Shown piece by piece: positions 43,156-53,679 of a DNA stretch of 64,000 bases; positions within the stretch are counted from its first letter, which is position 1; each line of letters opens with the position of its first letter. Both the position numbers and the translations under genes were made by a program. The stretch comes from Bacteroidales bacterium (GTDB lineage Bacteria; Bacteroidota; Bacteroidia; Bacteroidales; Tenuifilaceae). The notes beneath the pieces were generated by a model. The model was not told where the DNA came from. It made no database searches and was given only the letters and a program-made list of their open reading frames with translations. The stretch spans positions 434,001 to 498,000 of the forward strand of contig JACJXC010000005.1 of assembly GCA_020636835.1 (NCBI GenBank), given 5' to 3'.

Positions 43156-46100
43156 ATGAAAAAGATTTACCTGCTTGGGGTGTTTCTCATCCTGGCGGTT
43201 ATAACCTTTGCACAAAAGGAGATACTGCTGGGGTCGGGGAAGATAAAACCCAAGGAAAATGTCAAAGAATTTATTTACGGGAAACAAAACCTCCCCGAGA
43301 GTACTGCCTATAAGGGCGAATACTACGTGGTGGTTCAGTTCAACTCCATCCCAACTAAAAAGGAGAAAGAGGCTCTAAAGGCTAAAGGAATTGAACTGAA
43401 ATCGTACATTCAGGACAGAATGTACTACGCAACAATAAAAAAGGATGCTAAGAGTAGCGTTGCGAACACCCTGAAATCGACATCAATCCGGAGTATTCTG
43501 GCTGTCGATCCGCTATGGAAAATCGAAAAGAGTGTTTATGCCGGCAATATCCCCGAACACGCAAAAGGAAGTGAGGATATGGCAAAAATTGAGGTGCTAT
43601 ACTTCGACAACAGCGACCTTAATGACATAAAGAGCTACTTAGCGGCAAAAGGCTTAAAAAACATTAAGTACGCAACTGAATTCAACTCAATCAGCCTAGA
43701 AATCCCCCTTAACCAGGTTAATGAACTGGCTAAACAGCCCTGGGTGAAGTGGATTGAGTTCACTGCCGCACCCGCAGAACTTGAAAACGTTAGGGGACGC
43801 AGCATGTCGCGCTCAAATATCCTTGGGCAAACAGCACTAGGCGGCCGAGGATTAACCGGCAAAGGCGTAAACGTAGGGATTTGGGATGGTAGCATTGAGG
43901 CTCACCCCGACCTAGGCAATCGACTAATAACTAAGGAGTTTGAAACAGCAAGTGAGCATGGACAGCATACCTCGGGAACACTTACGGGTGCAGGACTACT
44001 CGACCCAAAGGCCAAAGGGATGGCTCCGGAGGCAACGCTTTACGCATGGAACTTCAACGGCACTCAGAATGGGCTATCGACACAACAGGAGATGCTAATC
44101 TCTGCTCGCGATCACAACGTTGTTATCACATCTAACTCGTACGGAGTAGGTATGAATGCAACTACGTGCGCTACACCAAGTTCGTACAACGCAGCAGACC
44201 TTCAACTGGATCAACTACAGAATATGTACCCTTCGCTTCTGCATGTTTTCTCGGCAGGAAACGATCAGGAAGATTGCTTGGAATCTACCGGTTCCCGATA
44301 TGGAACATCTACTAAACGTGCCAAAAACTCAATTTTTGTAGGGGCACTCGATCAGCTAACCGGAATGACCTATTTTAGCAGTTGGGGCCCAATGAACGAT
44401 GGAAGAATCCTACCCCATATCTCGGCATTCGGCGATTATGTTTATTCTACGGTTTACGGCAACAAATATGCCGACGACATTTGGAGTGGAACATCAATGG
44501 CCTGCCCTAACGTTTCGGGAACGTCCACACTTCTATACCAACGCTATAAGCAGATATACGGAACCAATCCTATATCATCATTAATTAAAGGTGCGCTTCT
44601 CAACTCGGCCGAAGATAAAGGAAATCCTGGCCCCGACTACCAATTTGGTTACGGAGCAATGGATGGGTTACGTGCAGTTGAAATAATTGAGAAGAACAGA
44701 TTCTTTATTAACACAATCGAAAACGGCGAAGAGGCAACCCATACAATTACAGTACCCGCTGGTGCAAAAGAACTTAGGGTAATGCTTGTGTGGACAGACG
44801 TACAGGGAGTATCCGCATCAAAGGCTCTAATAAACGATCTTAATATGTACGTTTATGGCGGTGGTGGTACATACACCCCTTGGGTTTTAAACCCTCAAAA
44901 CCCCTCGGCAAATGCAACCGAAGGAATTGACAACCTAAACAACCAGGAACAGATTACCATTGCCAACCCTACCGCAGGCACCTACACAGTAAAAATTATG
45001 GGGTTCGAAGTACCTAGCGGCCCACAACAATACGCAGTGGTTTACGACTACTACATGCCAACCCTTACACTTACCTACCCTAATGGTGGTGAAAAATTCA
45101 AACAAGGCGACAGCCCAATTGTTCGCTGGAATTCAATTGGATACACTGGCACCTACACGCTTCAACTATCCACCGACAATGGAGCAACATTCCAAACCAT
45201 TGCAACTAACATTCCAAATAACCAGAAGGACTACATCGTTACCCTTCCGAATACCGTTACAAGCCAAGGATTAATCAGGGTTATTCAGGATGGAACAATG
45301 GACATTAGCGATGCAACATTTAGCATCATGGATGTACCTCAAAACGTACAACTTGTTCCAGCATTGTGCAGTACAACCGGATGGCAACTGAAATGGGATG
45401 CAGTTACCGGTGCAACAAAGTACAAAGTGCTTAAAGCAAATGTAAATGCGGGTTCGTACACCGAAATAGGCGAAACAGCCTTAACCGCATTCGATTTGCC
45501 AGCCCTCGAATCCGAAAGGAACATCTACTCCGTTGCCGCAGTATCGGCCGACGGAACTGTGGGCGAAAGGGCATACGCCGTTATGGCCAACCCCTCGCTT
45601 GGAGTAGATCTAAAAGCAATAGGCCTACCCTTTGAGGAGAAACTAATCCAGTTCCCCAGCAACTATGTGCAAGTATCGGCAGGTAACGGGGTAAAAACCT
45701 CCTACGAGCAAACCCTGTTTGAGTATAGTGGAGCACATATCATCAAAATGCTTGGTAACGAAACAACCACAACAACATGGAATGCAACTGGCGATCTGTT
45801 TGCCAACAATCCCGACGATGTTGCATCGGCAAAGATCTGCGAAATTGATGCCACCAATATCACCGGGAAACTGTGGTTTAGAATTGCCGCTTTAATGGCC
45901 AACACAGGAGCCGACAATGCCCGTTTCCGCGTACTCGCCAATGGTGTTCCTCTAACTAATACTTACGGGGATGCCGAAATTTCAAAGGTTGAAAGCGGTG
46001 AGAACATAATGTATTACGATTTGAGCAACAACGCTGGAAGCAAATTCTCGATAGAATGCCAGGCCGTACTCCGCAATGCAAAGGACTCTCTGCAATTCGG

Positions 46101-49100
46101 GCACTTCCTACTATGGCAACCTAAGAACGATGTTAGCATTTCGAAACTTACCGTACCAGCAGCATCGGCCACACTTAGCAATAGCGAAAGCATTACCATT
46201 GATGTTCGAAACAACAGCGGCGAAACCATTGGCAATATCCCAGTAAGTTATACCATTAATGGGGGAGTCATTGTTGAGGAGGTTATTGCAGGACCTATTG
46301 CTCCATTCGCAAAAACAACTTACACCTTCAGCAATAAGGCAGACCTATCGGAAGTAGATGTGCTATTCGAGATTACCGCTTCGGTACAGTACCCTGGCGA
46401 CGAGGTAACGAGCAACAACTCGAAAACAGCCCAAACAACCCGAATTGGCGATTACTACATTATGCCCAAAACCACAACAGGCAATACGCTTAAAGCAACC
46501 TCTACAATCAAACAATTTACCGACGATGGAGGGAAAGCGGCAAACTATAGCAATGGGGTAAAAGGTGCTGTTGTGATTGAACCCACAACCACTGGCAAAA
46601 AGGTGAAAATCAAGTTCGTGGAATTCAACCTCGAGAATAACTACGATAAGCTGATAATCCGCGATGGCGGAATGTCGTACTCCCCAATAGTTGCAACGCT
46701 AACGGGCAGCAGCATTCCCAATGACATTTACGCGCTTAGCAGCAATGGAAGTTTCCGGGTTGAGTTCACCTCCGACTCCGAAGGAACAGAAGCTGGATGG
46801 CTGGCAGAGGTAACCGAGGTTGACGCTTCGGCCGTTGTAACGGACAACACATTCACAGTTAGTTCCAACAACATGAACGGGAACTACAGCATCCCTAGCA
46901 GCGTAAAAATATCGGTTAAAAACAATTCTACCGAGGAAGTAACCAATGTTCCGGTTCGTTACAAAATTGATAACGGAGTATGGGTAGAGGAGCAAATAGC
47001 ATCTATTGCTGCTGGACAAACAAAATACCACACATTCAGCCAGCAAATCACCATCCCCCAACTGGGTACTGAGTTCACCATAACCGTAGAGGTTCCAACA
47101 GCCGATGGTCTTATAACCGACAATACCTACGAAACTAAGATCAAGAGTGATATCTACTGCTTCCCCTACTCCAACTACTTGTCAACCTCGCCCTTCTATA
47201 TTACCGAGGTAGAAAAAGCGGGAATTGTTAAGGCTACCGGTGCACCAACCAATGCCTATGCACAGTATTACAGAGATATTGTATTCCCACTTTACAAGGA
47301 TTTGAGCAACGAAACCCTAAACATCACCGTAAACTCACATCAGTACAGCGGTAAGATTGGCGTTTTTGTTGATTGGGACAACAATGGGGTATACAACGAC
47401 GCCGGCGAAGGCCCATTTAGCGTGAATACTACCGACGGTGTTACATCGTACAATATTCCGATAACTGTACCCACCTCAGCAGCAGCCGGGCAGTACTTTA
47501 TGCGGGTTAGAGCATCGACCAATTCATCGACCGTTGACCCATGCCGCTCCGAGTACAGCAATAACGGAGAGGTAGAGGATTATACGGTTGAAGTAATTGA
47601 AAACTACCCGATAACCAAAGATGTTGCAATTACTGCAACAAACCTGGTAAGCGGATCAAACCTAACATCAACAGAAATAGTAAAGGCTACCATTATAAAC
47701 AACGCATCGGTAGCTATTAACAATTTTGATGTGGCGTTTAAGGTTAATAGCGGCACAGAGATTAGGGAAACTGTTACTGCCACCATAAACCCATTCAGTT
47801 CGTACGAATATACGTTTACAGGGAAAGCAAACATGTTGGCAGCAGGCTCCTATACCATTGAGATATACACACTGCTAGCTGACGACCAGGCTCCTGAAAA
47901 CGATAAATTAACCACAACAATATTTAATGAGTCTCCCGCAGTTGATGGTTTCTTTGCACTTAACTTTGATGGAACCAATGATTTTGTAAATGCAGGGACA
48001 TTAGGTAACACCAACCTTCAATCGTTCACCTACGAGGCATGGATTAACCCTGCCAGCTACGGTGGCTACGGAGGTCCAATTGGATTTGGCCGTCTGTTCG
48101 AAGGCAAGGCCGCAACCATATTCCTACATGGCGAAACCAATACTAACTACCCCGAGCACTGCCTTGTTGTTTCATCCATTGGCGGCGGAACATACTACAC
48201 CGAGGCTAACTCAATTAACCTTAACGAATGGCAGCACATCGCAATCGCTTTCGACAATGGCTCCAAAGCGCTTAAGGTGTACCGCAATGGTATTGAAGTT
48301 CCTGTAGTAACTAAAACTGCGGCAACTACCATTGCCGACAATTCGGCTAACAGCCTATTTATTGGCAATAACGCCTCTTTTGCAAGAGCATTCAAAGGTA
48401 TGATCGACGAGGCTAGGGTATGGAGCGTTGTAAGAACCCAGGCCAACATTCAGGATGGAATGTACACACATCAAGCTGGCGAAACTGGCTTGGTAGCCGA
48501 GTTTAGGTTCGATGAAGGGCACTTCAACAGCAAAACCTACTCTGGAACTATTCAGGCATCAATACTTAATGCCGATATAAGTGATTCCGAAAGCAGTATA
48601 TGGGCTGTGCCAACCGTTGGCTTTGCTTCGTATGCTTTCGCATCACAAGTAATAGACTGGGAGGAAGTCGCAGATAATCATTACAGAACAGAGGTAGCAT
48701 CGGGGACGAACCTATCGACCCTGATAGCAGACTTTACACCCAACTACCCCAACGCTACTGTTAAGGTAGGAACAACCGCCCAGGTTAGCGGCAGCACCCA
48801 AAATAACTTTACCAACTCGGAAACCACTCCGGTTGAGTACGATTTTACTGCTAGCATATTTGGGAAGACCCTGACCAACACCGTAAAAATCAGCGTCAAG
48901 GAAGAGCTGAGCAACCAGGCCGCGATGGAAACATTCAGCATTGCCTCGATATCGCTGAACGCTTCACCGGCAAATCCAAACACAGTATTCGATGTGGATG
49001 GAGCAACCAACGTTACCGCACTGACACCCACATTCACATTATCGGCCGGTGCCAAAGCGTACATTAATGACGTTGAGATCACTTCGGGCTCAAAATCATT

Positions 49101-52100
49101 GAACTTCAGCAATCCTGTTGTATTTAAAGTAATTGCCGCAAACGGAAGAACCGCAAACTACTACAACGTTTCGATCCGCAAAACGCAAACAATTACCTGG
49201 ACTCCTGCATCGGTAACCAAAACTTATGGCGATGCCACCTTCACCCTCGAGGCTGCAAGCTCGGCTGGTGCTAACATTGTTTACACATCGAGCAACCCCG
49301 ATATTATCAGCGTTGGGTTCAATAAGGCCACCATTACAGGTGTTGGTACTACCACCATCACTGCATACCAGTATGGCGGTAATAATTTAGTGGCAGCAAC
49401 ACCGGTTGAGAAGGTATTCACTGTAAACAAAAAGCAGCTCACCGTAACCGCCGATAACAAAGCCATCGACTATACCGATGCAATTCCTGAGCTAACCATG
49501 TCGTTCGGCGGATTTGCAGAGGGTGAAGATGAGTCGGAAATCGACGTGCTACCAACAATTAGCACCACGGCCGTTCAGGGCAGCGCTGCCGGTAACTATC
49601 CTATCACCCTTACAGGTGGAAGCGATAACAACTACGCGTTAACCCTTGTTAATGGGACTTTAACCATCAACGATGTTAGCGTTTATGATGTTACCTTTAA
49701 CGTAACCTTCAACAGCAACCCTGTGAATGGGGCTAGCGTTACGGTGAATGGAACCACCGCTCAAACCGATGCATCGGGAAACGCGGTTGTTCAACTAAAA
49801 TCAGGCACATACAGCTACGAGGTTACAAATGCGGGCTGCGAGCCATACTCCGGAAACGTTACCGTGGGCAGCAGCAATACTACAGTTGATGTGGTTCTTG
49901 TGGCAACCCTACCAGTTTACACCATTACCTACACTACCGATGGTAACGGATCTATTACCGGTAGTGCAACACAAAGCGTAAAACAAGGTCAGGATGGAAC
50001 CGAGGTAACCGCGTTACCTAAACTGGGATACATCTTTGAACAGTGGAGCGATGGCAACACCAACGCCACCCGCAAGGAGACCAACGTACAGAATGATATT
50101 ACCATTACAGCGCAGTTTACCCTTAAAGCCTACACCTTAACCTATAATGCAGGTACAAATGGGGTGTTAACGGGGAATGCAAATCAAACTGTACAGCACG
50201 GCAATAGCGGTACCGAAGTATCGGTAACACCGAACACTGGCTACACCTTTGTTCAGTGGAGCGATGGCAACAAGGACAATCCGCGTACCGATGCCAACGT
50301 AATGGCCGATGTTAATGTAACCGCAGAGTACTCCAAAATTTACACCCTGCCATACACTCAAACATTCGATGGAACTACTCTTCCTGAAGATTGGATGAAT
50401 GTTGATAAAAATGCATCAGGTGGTGTGTGGGCGTTTAAAGCTGCTACAAAAGATAGCAAGTCTTTGACCGGATCCACAGCAAATCATGCAATCCTAGATA
50501 GCGACTTATATGGTTCTGGAAAAACACAGAATTCCGATTTAGTAAGTCCTATGTTCGACCTTTCCTCATACTCAACTGTAAACTTAAAGTTTAAGCACTA
50601 CTATAGACATTCCTATGGTTGCTCTGCAACACTATCGTACAGTATAAACGGAGTGGATTGGGTTCAAATAGGTGACAAATGGACAGCAAACACAGCTAAC
50701 CCTACAACCTTTGAACAGGAAATAGCCGCCGTAGCCGGACAAAACAATGTTCGTTTCAAATGGAATTTTACTGGAACTTGGGGCTACTACTGGCTTGTTG
50801 ACGATATCGAAATTACCGGAGCCGCTGCAGCCAGCGAGTACACAGTTACCTACCGAGCTGGTGCTAACGGAACCCTTAGCGGTGCTACCGGCGGTGTAAT
50901 TACCCAAACCGTTGCGCATGGTGCCAATGGCCCCGAGGTTACCGCTGTACCCGATGCGGGATATGCGTTCTACCAGTGGAGCGACGGTGTTACCGACAAC
51001 CCACGTACCGACATCGTTGTTTCGCCAATTGATGTTACCGCGGAGTTTGGTAGCGATTGCGCCCCCATCACCTCAGTACCTTACATCGAGGATTTCAACG
51101 CGAAAGCATCAGCACCCGATTGCTGGAGCACACCCGAAAATGCAAGCGGGTTAAAATGGAGTGTAGGAGAAGGAAGCTATACCATCAGCTCGGGCTACAG
51201 CGCACACTTCGATGGTATGAGTGTAGGCTTCGGCAAAACCGAAACGGCAGAACTTGTATCGCCCACATTCGATTTATCGGCACAAACCGAAGTGTACCTA
51301 TCGTTCAGACATCTACACTACCCATTCTCGAGTAGCACAGCTAAAATTCTGTACTCAATGGATAACGGAAATAGCTGGACTGAACTTGGCGCCTGGACAG
51401 ATGAAGCATGGATGGAACATTTCTGCAAGAAACTCCCTGCAACATCAGCGACCATGAAGTTTAAATGGGTTGTTACGTGTACCGGAATGAACATTGGCTG
51501 GTACATCGACAATGTTGAACTACGCAACGAGGCTACAGTAATGCTCTCTTACTCTGCACAGGAGGTTAAAGATGCCAACGACGATTGGATTTCTCTTGGA
51601 ACAATAGAGGGAAATAGCGAGCAACTCATCGTTCTCGGAACAAGCGGAACCGCTGTAACTGCTGTACCAATTTCGGGCTACCACTTTGTGAAGTGGAGCG
51701 ATGATAACACCGCAAACCCACGCATAGATACCGATGTTACCGTCAACGTATCGGTTATAGCTCTGTTCGAAGAAGGCGCTGCTCCAACAACCTACACGCT
51801 AACCTACACCGCCGGAGCCAATGGCACTATTACAGGCGAAGCTACTCAAACAGTAGCCGAAGGAGGTAGCGGTACCGAGGTAGAAGCTGTTCCTGCAACC
51901 GGTTACCATTTTGTGAAGTGGAGCGATGATGTTACCACCGCTAAGCGTACAGATGCCAATGTTACTGCTAATATTACAGTAACTGCCGAGTTCGCCATCA
52001 ACACGTACACACTAACCTACACGGCTGGAGCTAATGGTTCTATCACTGGTACTACTAGCCAAACTGTCGATCATGGTGCAAGTGGTGCCGAGGTGGAGGC

Positions 52101-52473
52101 TATCCCTAACTCCGGCTTCAAATTTACAAAATGGAGCGACGGGCTAACCACAGCCAAGCGTACCGATGCCAATGTTACTGCTGACATCAACGTTACTGCA
52201 GAGTTTGAGGTGAATACCGAGGTGGAAAGCAATACCCTATCGAGTATTACGATATACCCCAACCCCTTTACCAACAACGTAAACATTAAGAATACACAAA
52301 ACGTAACTGAGGTTACTATCTCTGATATAATTGGCCACACGCTAATTAGGCAAAAGAACAACGGCAATGCAATAATCGCCATTGAAACCAACTCCCTGAA
52401 ACCGGGAATCTACTTTGCCACAATTGTTTCGGACAACGGTAAAAAAATTGTTCGGAAGATTGTAAAGGAGTAA
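43156..52473 (+). CDS. Giant secreted subtilisin-like (S8) peptidase with T9SS sorting domain, 3105 aa
   Basis: The signal peptide is MKKIYLLGVFLILAVITFAQ. The S8 domain has the triad Asp244 (GIWDGS), His268 (EHGQHTSG) and Ser447 (GTSMACPN). A long modular tail follows, located by approximate residue: a P-like/beta-sandwich (520-640), a CUB-like domain (1095-1220) and a GEVED domain (1365-1482). Next come a LamG-like domain (1597-1800), an MBG-type repeat (2093-2172), and six InlB-type repeats interleaved with two MAM-like domains (2252-3017). A type IX sorting domain (ITIYPNPFTNNV, 3023-3105) closes the chain. The protein should be secreted by T9SS and anchored on the cell surface. Confidence 0.95.
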   Translation: MKKIYLLGVFLILAVITFAQKEILLGSGKIKPKENVKEFIYGKQNLPESTAYKGEYYVVVQFNSIPTKKEKEALKAKGIELKSYIQDRMYYATIKKDAKSSVANTLKSTSIRSILAVDPLWKIEKSVYAGNIPEHAKGSEDMAKIEVLYFDNSDLNDIKSYLAAKGLKNIKYATEFNSISLEIPLNQVNELAKQPWVKWIEFTAAPAELENVRGRSMSRSNILGQTALGGRGLTGKGVNVGIWDGSIEAHPDLGNRLITKEFETASEHGQHTSGTLTGAGLLDPKAKGMAPEATLYAWNFNGTQNGLSTQQEMLISARDHNVVITSNSYGVGMNATTCATPSSYNAADLQLDQLQNMYPSLLHVFSAGNDQEDCLESTGSRYGTSTKRAKNSIFVGALDQLTGMTYFSSWGPMNDGRILPHISAFGDYVYSTVYGNKYADDIWSGTSMACPNVSGTSTLLYQRYKQIYGTNPISSLIKGALLNSAEDKGNPGPDYQFGYGAMDGLRAVEIIEKNRFFINTIENGEEATHTITVPAGAKELRVMLVWTDVQGVSASKALINDLNMYVYGGGGTYTPWVLNPQNPSANATEGIDNLNNQEQITIANPTAGTYTVKIMGFEVPSGPQQYAVVYDYYMPTLTLTYPNGGEKFKQGDSPIVRWNSIGYTGTYTLQLSTDNGATFQTIATNIPNNQKDYIVTLPNTVTSQGLIRVIQDGTMDISDATFSIMDVPQNVQLVPALCSTTGWQLKWDAVTGATKYKVLKANVNAGSYTEIGETALTAFDLPALESERNIYSVAAVSADGTVGERAYAVMANPSLGVDLKAIGLPFEEKLIQFPSNYVQVSAGNGVKTSYEQTLFEYSGAHIIKMLGNETTTTTWNATGDLFANNPDDVASAKICEIDATNITGKLWFRIAALMANTGADNARFRVLANGVPLTNTYGDAEISKVESGENIMYYDLSNNAGSKFSIECQAVLRNAKDSLQFGHFLLWQPKNDVSISKLTVPAASATLSNSESITIDVRNNSGETIGNIPVSYTINGGVIVEEVIAGPIAPFAKTTYTFSNKADLSEVDVLFEITASVQYPGDEVTSNNSKTAQTTRIGDYYIMPKTTTGNTLKATSTIKQFTDDGGKAANYSNGVKGAVVIEPTTTGKKVKIKFVEFNLENNYDKLIIRDGGMSYSPIVATLTGSSIPNDIYALSSNGSFRVEFTSDSEGTEAGWLAEVTEVDASAVVTDNTFTVSSNNMNGNYSIPSSVKISVKNNSTEEVTNVPVRYKIDNGVWVEEQIASIAAGQTKYHTFSQQITIPQLGTEFTITVEVPTADGLITDNTYETKIKSDIYCFPYSNYLSTSPFYITEVEKAGIVKATGAPTNAYAQYYRDIVFPLYKDLSNETLNITVNSHQYSGKIGVFVDWDNNGVYNDAGEGPFSVNTTDGVTSYNIPITVPTSAAAGQYFMRVRASTNSSTVDPCRSEYSNNGEVEDYTVEVIENYPITKDVAITATNLVSGSNLTSTEIVKATIINNASVAINNFDVAFKVNSGTEIRETVTATINPFSSYEYTFTGKANMLAAGSYTIEIYTLLADDQAPENDKLTTTIFNESPAVDGFFALNFDGTNDFVNAGTLGNTNLQSFTYEAWINPASYGGYGGPIGFGRLFEGKAATIFLHGETNTNYPEHCLVVSSIGGGTYYTEANSINLNEWQHIAIAFDNGSKALKVYRNGIEVPVVTKTAATTIADNSANSLFIGNNASFARAFKGMIDEARVWSVVRTQANIQDGMYTHQAGETGLVAEFRFDEGHFNSKTYSGTIQASILNADISDSESSIWAVPTVGFASYAFASQVIDWEEVADNHYRTEVASGTNLSTLIADFTPNYPNATVKVGTTAQVSGSTQNNFTNSETTPVEYDFTASIFGKTLTNTVKISVKEELSNQAAMETFSIASISLNASPANPNTVFDVDGATNVTALTPTFTLSAGAKAYINDVEITSGSKSLNFSNPVVFKVIAANGRTANYYNVSIRKTQTITWTPASVTKTYGDATFTLEAASSAGANIVYTSSNPDIISVGFNKATITGVGTTTITAYQYGGNNLVAATPVEKVFTVNKKQLTVTADNKAIDYTDAIPELTMSFGGFAEGEDESEIDVLPTISTTAVQGSAAGNYPITLTGGSDNNYALTLVNGTLTINDVSVYDVTFNVTFNSNPVNGASVTVNGTTAQTDASGNAVVQLKSGTYSYEVTNAGCEPYSGNVTVGSSNTTVDVVLVATLPVYTITYTTDGNGSITGSATQSVKQGQDGTEVTALPKLGYIFEQWSDGNTNATRKETNVQNDITITAQFTLKAYTLTYNAGTNGVLTGNANQTVQHGNSGTEVSVTPNTGYTFVQWSDGNKDNPRTDANVMADVNVTAEYSKIYTLPYTQTFDGTTLPEDWMNVDKNASGGVWAFKAATKDSKSLTGSTANHAILDSDLYGSGKTQNSDLVSPMFDLSSYSTVNLKFKHYYRHSYGCSATLSYSINGVDWVQIGDKWTANTANPTTFEQEIAAVAGQNNVRFKWNFTGTWGYYWLVDDIEITGAAAASEYTVTYRAGANGTLSGATGGVITQTVAHGANGPEVTAVPDAGYAFYQWSDGVTDNPRTDIVVSPIDVTAEFGSDCAPITSVPYIEDFNAKASAPDCWSTPENASGLKWSVGEGSYTISSGYSAHFDGMSVGFGKTETAELVSPTFDLSAQTEVYLSFRHLHYPFSSSTAKILYSMDNGNSWTELGAWTDEAWMEHFCKKLPATSATMKFKWVVTCTGMNIGWYIDNVELRNEATVMLSYSAQEVKDANDDWISLGTIEGNSEQLIVLGTSGTAVTAVPISGYHFVKWSDDNTANPRIDTDVTVNVSVIALFEEGAAPTTYTLTYTAGANGTITGEATQTVAEGGSGTEVEAVPATGYHFVKWSDDVTTAKRTDANVTANITVTAEFAINTYTLTYTAGANGSITGTTSQTVDHGASGAEVEAIPNSGFKFTKWSDGLTTAKRTDANVTADINVTAEFEVNTEVESNTLSSITIYPNPFTNNVNIKNTQNVTEVTISDIIGHTLIRQKNNGNAIIAIETNSLKPGIYFATIVSDNGKKIVRKIVKE
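49912..52210 (+). repeat. Six InlB/Listeria-Bacteroides-type repeats within the peptidase gene
   Basis: Repeats of about 67 residues start near 49912, 50131, 50840, 51535, 51793 and 52000. Consensus features are YTLTYTAGANGTITG, QTV.HG..GTEV.A.P..GY and F..WSDG....RTDANV. Two beta-sandwich modules (start LPYTQTFDG and VPYIEDFNA) interrupt them. Repeats 5 and 6 are the most alike, suggesting recent duplication. They probably serve as spacers or adhesive stalk. Confidence 0.8.
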
Positions 52474-52860
52474 GACAACCCTAACTCTCTCTATCCTGGA
52501 AGGTCGCGTTAAGCGACCTTCCTTATTTTTAGGGCTACCTGCTATAACCCATCAATGTCAACCCTGCTTTCGAGGATAAAAACTTGACAACGGCAGCATG
52601 TGCTCCCCATTCTATTCAAGTTCACTTTTCGGCTTGCAACCCAAGCCGAATCCCATTCGAAAACGGAAACAATAGGAAGTATTGGATATTACATATCCTT
52701 AAAAGGCATGACCTCAACCAGCAAATACGGATCGAATCAACGCAACTGATGGACATAAAGTAATCCACTCCGCAAATTACACAGAGGAACTCACCACGGA
52801 CAATCCCATCCCAATGGCTATCTCCAACTATGAGAGCGAAAGCAATCCCAACAAAATCGT
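52474..52860. other. Intergenic region after the giant peptidase
   Basis: Besides the terminator at 52498-52530, the remaining 330 bp are AT/GC-mixed with no open frame of note. A stretch at 52675-52748 translates to a short protein-like run (GSIGYYISLKGM) before a stop and might be a gene relic, but it is too short to identify. Confidence 0.4.
52498..52530 (+). terminator. Terminator of the giant peptidase gene
   Basis: A perfect 10-bp stem (52498-52507 with 52513-52522, GGAAGGTCGC / GCGACCTTCC), loop GTTAA, followed by a T-rich tail. Confidence 0.85.
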
Positions 52861-53679
52861 TCAGTTGCCATTATGGCGCACATTACCGTAGGCAATACCT
52901 TTAACCCACTGCGCCCATTCATAGTGCGACTTTGAATTATTGAATGTTTCGGGAGGTATTGGCCTATCTATGCGTAGCCGAATGGTCTTGTTCCTCTTGC
53001 GAAACATCTCGCGGGGCAGCAGCATCAACTCAAAGTTCAACTTAATGCCGAACAGGCGCCGAAACCAGAAAAGGGTATAGAAGAGGGTTGAGTTCCGCCC
53101 CTCAAAGAAAACAGGAATAACCACACGATCCTTCTGAATTGCTTTTGTGATGAAACTCTTTTGCCACTCACAATCCTGAATCCGGCCATGGTATATGCGC
53201 GAAACCTCACCAGCGGGGAAATGGGTAATGGGCATATCGGAGCCATAAAATTCGTCGAGTGCCACCACTTGCTGCCTGGAATTTTTTCCAAACACATTAA
53301 TCTCGGCAATAAGTGGACGCAAGTTGGGGATCAGCATAAATGCATCGTTCCCAAGAGCCTTAAACTCGCCGTACTTATTGGCAATAACACTGGTAAGCAC
53401 CAAACCATCAACCACACCAAATGGATGGTTCGAAACAAATACGCAACGCGGGCTATCCGGCAAATTTTCCAATCCCTCAACCTCAACACGCAGGTTAAAC
53501 TCCTTGATCATCGCATCGAGGAATGGCACACCAATAACCTCGGAGTACTTGTTCAGAATGCGATTCATCTCATCCTGCTTAACAACCCAAATAATAGAAT
53601 TAACGACAAACCGGGGCAATCCCCTCAAAAGTTTAGAATTACTTTCCCTTACACTTTTATGTATATCGATGTATTTCAT
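52861..53679 (-). CDS. PlsC-like lysophospholipid acyltransferase
   Basis: The 272-residue protein is an acyltransferase of the LPLAT superfamily. The active-site motif is VSNHPFGVVDGLVL (NHP..D form) and the second is FPAGEVSR, as in the OlsA/GlsA-like branch rather than classical PlsC. It should acylate a lysophospholipid or an aminolipid such as the glycine lipids of Bacteroides. The usual N-acyltransferase partner (GlsB/OlsB-type) is not adjacent. It probably acts at the inner membrane. Confidence 0.82.
   Translation of the reverse strand: MKYIDIHKSVRESNSKLLRGLPRFVVNSIIWVVKQDEMNRILNKYSEVIGVPFLDAMIKEFNLRVEVEGLENLPDSPRCVFVSNHPFGVVDGLVLTSVIANKYGEFKALGNDAFMLIPNLRPLIAEINVFGKNSRQQVVALDEFYGSDMPITHFPAGEVSRIYHGRIQDCEWQKSFITKAIQKDRVVIPVFFEGRNSTLFYTLFWFRRLFGIKLNFELMLLPREMFRKRNKTIRLRIDRPIPPETFNNSKSHYEWAQWVKGIAYGNVRHNGN

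Noticed and set aside
49912..52210. Repeats as a CRISPR array
   Set aside because: They are about 200 bp long, diverged, in frame, and part of a protein-coding region with known module types.
52675..52748. Possible pseudogene fragment
   Set aside because: About 24 codons of protein-like sequence are too few to identify and no flanking fragment extends it.
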